A DNA stretch of 64,000 bases from Cladocopium goreaui (taxonomy: Eukaryota; Sar; Dinophyceae; Suessiales; Symbiodiniaceae), in the NCBI GenBank assembly GCA_947184155.2, contig CAMXCT020000518.1:166416-230415 (forward strand). Direction: 5' to 3'. Within the stretch, counting starts at the first letter, position 1, and the number at the start of each line of letters is the position of its first letter. The translations under genes and the position numbers were made by a program. Below the pieces are notes generated by a model, which saw only the letters and a list, made by a program, of their open reading frames with translations, had not been told where the DNA came from and made no database searches. Positions 37,177 through 48,300 of the stretch are shown one piece after another.

Positions 37177-38541
37177 ATGAGCAAGTTCGACATAGCTCGA
37201 TTCACCAGTTTCACAACAAGCAATGTGAAACGCTGCAATGTTTTCATGCCGGACCGCTGGGTTTGTCAAAAGTCAACCTACGACTCACCATGCGATGCCG
37301 CCAGACTTGCTTTTTGGGCATCATATTCGTGGCTATCGGGCTCAGTGGTTTCTCCCTGTGTTGGCATCAACCAGGCCACACAGTGGGAAATTGGAATGCA
37401 TTGTTTTCCATTTCAAAATGACACAAACGATTTGGACGGAAATTGCAAGCAAATTCCTAACGAACTGTTTGTTTCACGTTGTTTGTAATTATTGTATGTA
37501 GAATTGAATTCGGTGTGGGATTGATGATGATTCTGGTTTTTGACGCAGTAGATGTTTCAAATGGAAGAACATGGATACCTATCTCCTTTGTTTGCACAAC
37601 AGAACTTTGGAATGAATTGATGTACATATAAATTGTGCGTTTATGCTGTCTCTGGTTTTCAGCAATCTACCCACACAATGACATCTGAAGACTTGTGAGA
37701 GAAGTGTTTGGTAACACAATGACCTCATAAATGACAACTGTGAGGTCTCATTGCTAACCTTTGGATCGGTAATCAAACATGGCGAATAGAAAATCCATGA
37801 GAATTCTCTTTTATTCTCTTATTTGTTGATGATTTTCACTTTGAAATGCCCTTTTGTAGTGGATTTCCCACGTCCATGACCGGAGGATACCCATTTTCGC
37901 TTGGGATGTTGAGGATGCCGTTTTCCAGCGTTTTCGTCGCCAGGGCATATGCTCTTTTATCTCCTCACACGTGTGGGCAGTGGCTGTGCAGATACAGCCA
38001 CTGCCACTCTCGTGGCCAAATGCTCCAAGCCCAAGGCCAGGTCAAGGGCGAAAGCTGGGGCCTGGCGTTTGACACTGGTGGTTTCAGAGTAAAAGATGTT
38101 ATATATATATAATATGTATATTTATATATAAATATGTATATATATATATACATGCATATATATACATGCATATATATATATAACATAGATGTCCTTTTCC
38201 CATTGGTTGGTTGATTAATAGAGGGGTTGAAGGTTTACCCCTTTAACAGGTAAATGATGATAGATGGTATACCAAACCGGCCCCTCTATTTTTACCAAAA
38301 GGACATTATTGAAGATGTTTTAAATTGTGGATTTTTTTCAACACCACTAAATGAGATGATGATCACAACATATCATGACATGTTCTTTTGCGGTGGAGGT
38401 TGAAACTGAAACCAACCAGGACAAAGATGAGGATGATGAGGGGACATTTGACCTCACTCTTCCATCTAGCAAGGCAAGAACAACTTGATGCAACAGATGC
38501 AAAAGATGAAATTTTAATTCCTTGCGTTTTTGAATCACCAG
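37177..38541. other. non-coding with ambiguous open blocks
   Basis: 37238-37380 is open in three frames, one of which has a membrane-like segment (CFLGIIFVAIGLSGFSLCW). 37980-38095 and 38390-38473 (EVETETNQDKDEDDEG...) are protein-like but lack a clear acceptor. TA repeat at 38100-38185. Confidence 0.3.
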
Positions 38542-38619
38542 AGGTTTGCTGGGAACCCAAAAAAGGATTCCGAAGCACCCAACCCACCAGCTACTTCCCA
38601 GCACTTGGATGAAATTATT
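38542..38619 (+). CDS. candidate exon
   Basis: A 26-codon phase-0 block between a CCAG acceptor and a GT donor, reading RFAGNPKKDSEAPNPPATSQ and a short acidic end. It could be an upstream exon of the methyltransferase gene now split from it by the retrotransposon, but this is only proximity. Confidence 0.35.
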
Positions 38620-38678
38620 GTTTCGGAGATTTTCCGAGTTGATTTGGGCTTGTCTGAAAATAGGATACCCATTCCATT

Positions 38679-38792
38679 TACCCTCTCGTTATTTAACATA
38701 GCCATGGAAAATGGATGAACATGGCCCATTTATAGATGGTTTACCTATTAAAAATGGTGATTTTCCATGGCTATGTTAAATAACCAGATGAT
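38679..38792. repeat. TIR element, family A copy 11
   Basis: Ends TACCCTCTCGTTATTTAACA and TATGTTAAATAACCAGATGATA; near-perfect palindrome inside. Confidence 0.7.
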
Positions 38793-38992
38793 AGTTGATC
38801 ATCATTTCACCCCAGTAGAATTTATGTGATTTCACCATGAATTGAGGACAACCTCAACATATTTTCATACAGACCCCTATCCACTATATATTGGTTAAAT
38901 CCTAGAGATGTTTTTTTCACCAGGAAACTGTTCAGCATCTTGATCAATACGTCTACTTATTATATAGTGTGTAACTCAATCAATATAATATA

Positions 38993-39197
38993 TGCGAAAG
39001 GGAACCAGGTAATACAGCCATTGCACATGCTGAGCATGTAAACAATTATGCATGGACCGCCAATCACTTGGCTCAAGTCATGCGCGAGGAAAAAGACCGT
39101 TCTCCGAACGCCATGCAGTGACGTTGCCCTGCACTACCAGCATAACCGGTACTACAATCAAAAGGGATAATCCAGAACAAGGATCAAATTGTTCACA
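38993..39197 (+). repeat. 5' LTR
   Basis: Begins TGCGAAAGGGAACCAGG and ends CAAATTGTTCACA. No TATA box is evident. Positions 39056-39077 resemble the dinoflagellate spliced leader at both ends (ACCG then, after eight mismatches, TTGGCTCAAG). Confidence 0.95.
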
Positions 39198-39216
39198 GGT
39201 TATCAGCCGTAAGGCT
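39198..39216 (+). other. candidate primer-binding site
   Basis: GGTTATCAGCCGTAAGG begins at the LTR edge. The ATCAG core resembles the initiator-Met tRNA site TGGTATCAGAGC common in copia elements, but the match is partial, so the primer tRNA is uncertain. Confidence 0.3.
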
Positions 39217-39220
39217 CACT

Positions 39221-39235
39221 TCTCCCGCCGGGAGA
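39221..39235. promoter_or_regulatory. TCTCCCG-N-CGGGAGA palindrome
   Basis: Perfect 7-bp arms around one base, in the leader just after the LTR. The same motif, exact or nearly so, is at 45650-45664, 58169-58183 and 58300-58314, and its CCCGTCGGG core is at 55675-55683, all within the element. Confidence 0.5.
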
Positions 39236-39316
39236 GTGGTACCTGCGTGCTGGTAGCCGGGCCTTCTGAGCAATTGATTGAGGACGCAAAGGACCAATCA
39301 GCTCATCATCGCAAAG

Positions 39317-42300
39317 ATGCAAGGCGGCAGCGGAGATTCGCGCACCACGCAGTTTACCTTCAATGAGAACGCTGCTATGCCGGTCGAGGAGGTCAATCAA
39401 TCTTCCCCTGGCGACACGGCAGACAGTGGCGGGATACGCTCTACCCGAACTACACAGTCCGGATGGCAAGTTACATCAAACAGACGAAGAATATCTACCC
39501 AAAGTACACCTAGATCTTCTCGAAACAGTGCTCGGAGTGATGTTGTCCGCCAAGGGCATCGACCATCTCGAGGACGTACTACTCCAAGGGACAGATCCAC
39601 CAGGGCCGTGACCGACCGAATTGGTGAGAGGACCGGGGATAGTCGTGTTAAGAGGAGATCAACGGATACTTCTGTGGCTAGTGAACCTATTGCCATGATA
39701 GAAGAACTACGGGCACAATGTCAATCCCTACGTAATCAGCTGAACAACATGGAAGCATACGCTGCATCTAGAGATCAACTGATTCATGACATCGAGATCA
39801 GATTCACTGAGTATCTTCGGGAACACAATCAGAATGTATTTGATGAGGTCAATGCACTCAATCATAGATTGTCATGTTCCGCAAATGAGGTTGCAGAATA
39901 TCAAGCAGAACTAATGGTAGCATCTCAGGAAGACGAAGGTGCAACAATACGCATCCAAGACCTTGAACGCCGAGGTGCCCTAATGGAACATGGTGCACGA
40001 CGGATCCATCAACGTGGTATGGAGATCCAGGAGGAGTACAAGGATGAAGTACATCACCTTCAAGGACTACTGGGTAATACGGAGGCAAGACTGCAACAAC
40101 TTCATCAAACCAATGTCTTAACCACCGATATTGCCAATCGACTATACAATGAAGGTCAAGAAATGCAGACAGATTTCCAGAACTCAATCATGGAATATCG
40201 TAATCGATCCGAAATGGCATCATTCTCTAGCAATCAACTTGAAGTGATTAGCCAACAACAATCAATTGCACTTCATGAATTATCTGAACGGAACCAGCTA
40301 TTGAGTGAAGCTTTAGTTCAGTCTCGTAAACAGGCCGAGCTGTATGAAAGCAGTATCGACGAGATCACTAGAGAATCTAGAAAGAAGGTCTTCGAGGCAA
40401 ATCAGGCCAAATTGGAAAGTGATCTGAAGCATCGAAACACTGAACATGATACCGTCAGAAGAATTGCATCATACAGGAACCAAGAGGCCGAAGCAATATC
40501 ACACCTGAGGCTTGAATCACAGGCTAGTGCGAACTCGATCGCAAGGGCAGAGCACTATGAAGAGCTCTATACCAACGAGCAGGAGATGAACTGCGAATTG
40601 AAGGATGAGATCAAGTTGCAGAACACGAAGTTACGAAGATCGTTGACTCAGGGTCCTACGACCGACGGTCGTGGCCCCGATGAGATGCTTGTTGAAGATT
40701 TACGTAATCAAGCCAAAATCGCTCAAATCAGGGTTCAGGATCTAGATCATGAAGTTCATGAATGTTTACAAGAGAACTTGTTGTTAAAAGAGAGATTGGC
40801 TGAAGTTGCGGATGTAGGGGCGTCGTCCCTCACCAATGCTGAGGTCCGAACTCTAAAATCTGAACTAGAGAGTGAGCGCAAAATGAAGTTGGCTAGTGGT
40901 GTTCAGCAATATGAGAGATCATGCATGTTCATGGGGGAAATCCAGGATAGGGATGAAAAGATCGGTATCAAGAATTCTGAGATTATGGACATGAAACGTC
41001 ACTTAGATGAACTGAGAAAGAGTCTCAAGGATTCTGAAACATCCATATCTAGGGTCAGCCCTGACACACTTCCCTATTCGGCAGGCATTCCCAACTACGA
41101 TCTCGCATCAAGACTAGTCATCGACAAACTGGAGAATGACGTGAGTGAGGCTAACTGTGAAAACGCTATTCTGAAATCTTGGGTTTCGCAGATCGACAAG
41201 GAGTTGACCTATGAGACAAATATGGCTCATTCCTATCGTGGACATGCTGTACCTTCTCAACAACAACCTTCTCAATCAAACAAAAGAATCACTGATCTGC
41301 TGAAAGAAGTCGACAACAAGATCGCTGACGGAACTGAGAGGGACTACTACAAGCCACCGAGTGGATGGGGCGGTCCGCCTGATCCTGATGGACCTCCGGA
41401 CCCTTTCGGGCCTAACGGTCCAGGACCACCTCCCGAACCTCCAGGTTTGCCTTCAATTCGAGGATCACAACGCGATTCAGCAGATGATGTCTCCACAGCG
41501 GCTTACACTGCAGAAGAAGTGCCGAGAATGTCAAGACGGGAGGCTGACAAAGTCTATGTTAGCCCATGGCCGAAACAACAGAATCTTGGGGTTTGGCAAT
41601 CAGATCTCATCAAGAGTGTTGTTCTTTCTGCAAATGATGGGGACAAAGCCGCATGGGAAGCATGGCTACAGCCGGCTATTCGACCAAATCCTGACATCGA
41701 GCTATTAAATGACAGTGGAGGGCAACGGTATCAGTCAATCGACGCCAAGTTGTCAATTGCATTGTCAAATGTGATAGCCCAAGCCGGTGATGTTGCTCGT
41801 CATGTAGCGATCAAATTGAGATTGAGGACACAAAGTCATAGTCGAAGAGGAACCTATGTCATGGGACGGGAAATCTTGGCTATGATCCTGGAGCACTTCA
41901 GAACCCCAGGTCAACGAGAGACAGCCTTCACTATGGAGCACATTGTGTCAATGAAGTATCTCGGTGACTCAAACCTGGAAGTGTTCTACGAGAAATGGAT
42001 GGAGATGGTATCAAACATGATGCCGGATGATGTACCTCCTGATGATTGGCTTCGTGATGCTCTATACAAGAAGATTCGAAATTCGAGTCTTATGATGTTT
42101 GACATCAAGCAGTACGAGTCATGGATTGAAGGAGACCAAAGACGAAACTATCGCTATCTGTTGGACGTCATCGAAAGGCACATCTCCAGAATCAGAGAGG
42201 ACAAGCATGTGGCCGCTAGAGAGAAGTATGCAAGAGACTTTGCAGGTGGCGGCAAACCTTCAGCTCCTGCCCCAAATCCAACTGCTGCTGCACCGGATGC

Positions 42301-45300
42301 AAATCCAAAAGCGAAGCCTAAAGCTACTCCCAAGGAGAAGGCAGCGCCCAAGGCGAAGGCCAAGGCCGATGCAGCTCCAGTTCTACCATCACCTCAGCCC
42401 AAACAGCATGCAAAAGGAAAAGGAAAAGGTCAAGGGAAAGGAAAGGATCGAGCAAACAGCCGAAGTACCAGCCCTAGATCCAAGAAGAAGATCCCATGCC
42501 ATTTCCATTTCATCAAGAAAGCATGCAGAAAAGGCAAAGATTGCGAATACAGTCACGACCAAAAGGTGTTTGATGCGAACAAGAACGCAAAAGGCAATGG
42601 TCGGAAGCCAGGAACTCCAAGAAGTCAATCTCCGGCAAACAAGACCAAGAAGATTGATGAACCATGCTGGCATTGGGCTAAGGGCAAGTGTCGGTATGGA
42701 GACAAATGCAACAAACGCCATGATCCTCATCTATTCAACACTGCTCCAAACACCGAAGCCCCAAGCTCAAAGGCTACTCCTGCACTTATCCATGATTGGA
42801 GTGATGACGAGGGGACGTTCCATAAGGTTGCATCGAACGTGGTCAAGAAGAAGGTCAGATTTGATGAGTCTAAGACTCACGTTCAGACTTACCTAAAGAA
42901 GGACTTCGTGAAGTGCAGCCGGAAATCCCAAACCATCCCCAAAGGTCATGGTAAAGTTGGTAAGCCCACTGATCAGATAAGGAAAGATGAGCAATGGTCT
43001 TATTCGTGCAGGTTAGCTTCGAGCCGAGGGAAAGCAATGGCTATTCTGATCGATGAGAAGGGTGAACACAGTGATATTGATGAAGTCCTGGTCATCGTCG
43101 GCCCTAGCATGGACATTCTGATCAGACTCGACATCGAGGACGGTGAGGTGTCCAGGGAAGTCTTTGTGGAGAACTATGTTCAGCATATTGAAGGTCGATA
43201 TGGTAAAAGAGGCAACACAATGTGTATCACTGTTCCTGTTGAGGAGAGAGATAAGAGATTCATATTGGACTCTGGAAGTGGTCATGATCTCATTTCATCC
43301 ACACGAATAAGTAGGATGGATCTCCCAACATACGATGACAAGGTCGTTAACTTCCACACAGCAAATGGGGTAACATGTTCGACCAAACGTTCAAGCATCA
43401 AGTTCGAGGCATTCAGCGAACCAGCAGAAGCTCACATCCTGGAAGACACACCTTCTGTGCTCTCCATGGGAAAGCGATGCGTTGATCTTGGTTACTCATT
43501 TGTATGGCCGACTGGAAGAACTCCATTCATGTTAGATCCCAACGGCAACATCATCGAGATGACTGTCAAAGACTACATTCCCTATGTGAGCGTCGATCAA
43601 GAGAAGAGGAAGTTGAAATCATCCTGTGTGGAAAAGATTATGGCAGTCCTTGATGACGGATGCTCAACGTCGGAAGGCGAAGGTCTTTTGGTCATTGATG
43701 GAGAAAGTGGGGATGAGCTTGAGGATCTTTCCGACTCCGTTGGACGATCCGATGTTAAATCTCCCAAAAGATCAATGAAGAAGCGTAAGAAAGCAAAATT
43801 AAGAGGTGATCAACATGAAGTGGCTGTTGGAAGTGATGCAGGTGACGCTGAGGAAATGTCGTGCTATGCCGATGAGTATGCCGAGTTTGAGGACGACGGA
43901 TACGATCCCAGCATCGCACCTGATGATATCCGTGAAGATCATCAAATTGAAGTTGAAGAAATTCCTGAAGATGGAGGAGGTGAAGATGACGATGATGTCA
44001 TTGATGTTGATGAGGAAGATGGAGGAGTTCGGTTGAGTAAGAGGGGAACTTTGAAGAATGAAGCAAGATCGAAGGTTCATCTTCTAACTCATCGCTATAA
44101 GAACCCATATTGTGAGTCGTGCGTGCGTGCCAAGATGAAGCACAGGAAAACGTTCAGAGGAGCATTTCAGCGCAAGCTCACAAAGTTTGGGGACCTGATC
44201 ACATTCGACTATGTTGACAATCGTCGTATTGCTGAACAGGACTATGGCGACGACAAAACCATCTTTGTCATCAGGGATAGATATACGGGGATGCTTCAGT
44301 CTTACCCTTCTGCCAGAAAGGACACTGATGCAGTCATACGGGCGGTCAAACAGTTCATGGGCCGTCGTAAGATTCGAGAAGCATATTCCGATGATGCCCC
44401 ACAGTTCGACAAGGCAATGAAGATCCTAAAGATCCCAATGGACACTTCCTTGGCCGGAAAGACCAAGCACAACTCACTTGCAGAAAGAACTAACCAATTC
44501 GTGCTCGTGGCAACAACAACTTGTCTACTTGAGGCAGGAATTCCACCATGCTTTTGGATGTATGCCATCAGATGCGTGAGCCATTTGCTCAACATCGAGC
44601 CCAACGACGATGAGGTGAGTTCTTGGTGCAAACTTCATGGAGAAGAATTCAAAGGAAAGATGATACCCTTTGGTGCCCTCGTGTACTTCAAGCCCAGTGG
44701 TTCACGTGAACGAGAACAACAACACAAGTTTGACCCTATGGGAATTCCCGGAGTGTTCGCCGGATACTCCATTGGTCCCGGGCTCCATTGGTCAAGGAAG
44801 TACAGGGTATGGGCACTATGTGATTGGAGTAAGCAGAACTTGGCCTATGATGCAGAGAAGCCCATCGCCAAGCTGAGGACTCCGCACTATACTGAAAGGG
44901 TTGAACTAAAGGAACCCCTTGAATTCCCATGTAAGTTAGAGTATGAGAGGATTAATGTTTCCATTGAAGGATTGAAAGTGAAAGATCGTCTTGAAGGAAA
45001 CCCAGAAATTCTACCGCCACCTCCACCGGATGATGATGATGATGAAGGTGGAGACGATGACGATGGTCATGGTGGTGGTGGTGTACCTTCGTCGAAGGTC
45101 CCACGGGAACCAACTGAGGGAGAGTTGGAAGCTGAAAGGCATTTTGATGCAATATCGGAAAGATTGGGACCACCAGGTATCGATAGGCCAGCACATCCAG
45201 ACCTTCATGTTCCAGAAGGAGGACCAGAACATTACTCCGTTGGAAAGGCTGGGGATGGGGTCGTACACCTGAATGACGATGGTGAATGGGTGAAGCTCAA

Positions 45301-48300
45301 TGCTCGCGGTCATCCATATCGTATTGATGAACGTGGTTTTCGCAGAATATCAACTACTCCTAGGCCTTCGAAGTATACCCCTGACGAGTGGAGGAAGATG
45401 TCGCCAACTGTCAGAAAAGGGATCGCTAAGGCCGAAGAGAAGAAGATTGAAGCTGAAAAGGAGAAGAAGAAAAGTGACGCGAAAATCAAGGAAAGTGAGG
45501 AGCGAGCAAAGAGGAAAGAAGAAAAGAAGAAAGAGAAAGAAGCAAAGAAAGCCAAATCCTCCAAGAAAGACGATCACGTTTCCGGAGTGGCCATGTCCCA
45601 AGACTACGTCCGAAGAGGCAAGGTTTTTCAATATGGGAAAGGGTCCGTTTCTCCCGTCGGGAGAGGGGTCTCTGCCTCTGCTCCATGTTATTCAGATCTA
45701 TCAGACACTGATGTACCTGATGATGATGACTTCTTGATGGAGTGGGACGAATGGTCTGAGATCGAGAAGGGCAAGGGACCGAAAGCCACATGGAACAACG
45801 ACAAAGTGTATGACTTCAACCAGGGGAAGGTGGTGGCTGCTGCGACATTGCACAACACCAACGAAGTACCCCAAGACGCTCGTGGCCTCAGTGATGTTTT
45901 CCTTCCATTTCCATGCATGCCATGCATTAATCATTGTGATGATCATCGAGAAAAGCTAACTTCAAATGGTGATGGAATCAATATCAATAAGATGTTCAAC
46001 ACTGCAGTGGCAAGGCCTGTTGGTCGAAAGGAAATGATGGAAAACGATGATGCACGTAAAGCTATGAGGAAGGAATGGTTAGGTCAACATGCTGCTGGAG
46101 TCTACGATTTCAGTGTCATTAGAGAATATGATGACGTTGTTCGTGAAGCAAAGGCAAACAAGACAGAGGTTCACATGGCCAGAGTACATGGTATCTGTGT
46201 TGAGAAAAACTATCAGTTGCCTGCAGGAAGTCCTAGTAGAAAATTCAAAGGCCGAGGTGTCTTGCTTGGTAACCAGGTGAAGAACCAATTCTGGGAGGCT
46301 GCTTTCTTCCAGGACTTGGGCAATTCTCCAGCTACTTTTGAGGCATCGAGATGGGCTGATTTCTATGGGTGTCTTCCAGGCCATAATGTAAAACTTGCCG
46401 ACGCCATTCAGGCATACATTCAAGCAAAACTAACCGGACCACCATGTTGGGTTGAGCTACCTGAAGATGCTTGGCCAGACGATGTCGATATTCGAAAGTT
46501 CCGTAGACCAGTTGTAAGATTGGTTAAAGCTTTATATGGTCACCCCGATTCGGGAACAATGTGGGAACAACACTGTGATCAGAAAGTTCGTGAACTCGAC
46601 TTCGTTCCTGTTGGAGAAGAATGGCCCTCAATGTATTTTCACAAGAAACTGAAGTTACTTCTTGTCATCTATGTAGACGACTTAAAGCTGGCAGGACCGG
46701 AAGAGAACCTGACTAAGGGTTGGGAGATGCTTCGATCAAAACTCAACATCGAGCCCGAGACTGACTTAGGACTCTATCTTGGTTGTATTTTGAGAAAGGG
46801 ATCTACCAAACTTCATGATGGAACCCCGGTGTCAACCATGACCTATGACATGGAAGGTTTGTTGAAACTGTCGGTTGAGAAGTACCTGGACATTGTTGGA
46901 AAAGATACGAAGTTGAAACACGTATCCACTCCAAGTCTACCTGAAGAAACAAAGAAACATAAGTCTAGAGCACCATGTCCCGGGAACCCCAAGAACAAGA
47001 AAGTTTGTCCATGGTGCACTCATGAATTTGATCCGGACGCTCCATTGTTTTATGAACAAGGAACCCAAGGGGAAGACGTCTCGCCTGGGGAGTCTGAGAG
47101 AGGTGCATTAGCGCCACACGCTGCTAGCGTGTTGATGAAGCTGCTGTACGCGGCGAGGATTGCTCGTTTTGATCTGCTTCGTTCCATTAATTCCCTGGCC
47201 AGGAATGTAACAAAGTGGACCATTGATGACGATGCAAAGTTGTATCACTTAATGTGCTACGTGAATTCCAGCCTATCTAAAAGAATGACCGGATGGGTTG
47301 GGGACAACTTCAATGAATTGACATTGTCTTTATTTGCTGATGCTGATTTTGCAGGGTGTGCCCAGTCTTTGAGATCAACTTCAGGGTCTCATATGCATAT
47401 CCAGGGTAACCACACTCGGTTTCCTTTGTCCGGGGGCAGCAAACGGCAAGGATGCGTAAGCCATTCGACGCCTGAGGCCGAAATCGTTGCAGCCGATGTC
47501 ACCCTCCGTACTATGGGTTTGCCCGCAATGAGCATCTGGGAAACGCTGACGGGAAAGTCGCCCAAATTATTGTTTCATGATGACAATCAGGGCATGATCG
47601 GTGTAGTCAGGTCGGGTCGTAACCCCACTATGCGGCATCTTGAGAGGACCCATGGCATAGCCATCACTTCCCTCCATGAACATTTTACTCGGGAGAACTA
47701 CGTACTCATGTATGAGGTGACCTCGAAAATGGCCGCTGACATTCACACCAAAGGTTTCAAGAATCCGTTGGCATGGAAAAGAGCATGTATGCTCATCAAC
47801 CTGTTGGACCCTGGTGACATCGGTACGAAAGATCTGCTCGATATGGTCTCACCCACCACGGATGTTGATACCACTGTCCGACAAGTGTTTCAAACCAAAA
47901 CTCAAGATGTTCCAAATTTTCCGTATACCGAAATACCTATTCTACCACCTGAGGTGTATCAGAAGGGTCTTTCTGGTAAAGAACAAGTACAACAACTACC
48001 TGGTATGGATCCCATATTGGTTGTTAAGACGCCAACTTTCTTTAGAAAGCGACCACCTGGTGTATCATTGCCTCATGATTGTTTGAGAAGTACCTGGATA
48101 CTTTCTCATGGCAAATGGATCAAGGTTGAGGATCGAGTTCCACCCGTTCAACAACAAGACCGTTTTGATCAATGGGTAGAACGAGCTTGTTTCCAATACC
48201 ATCCGTGTCAATTTAGTATATCACCGTCGGTGATTACTAGGCAATCAGCTGGTGTTGTCTCACCGGGACACCTGGCGTCAACAGCACGACAAGGGCTCCA

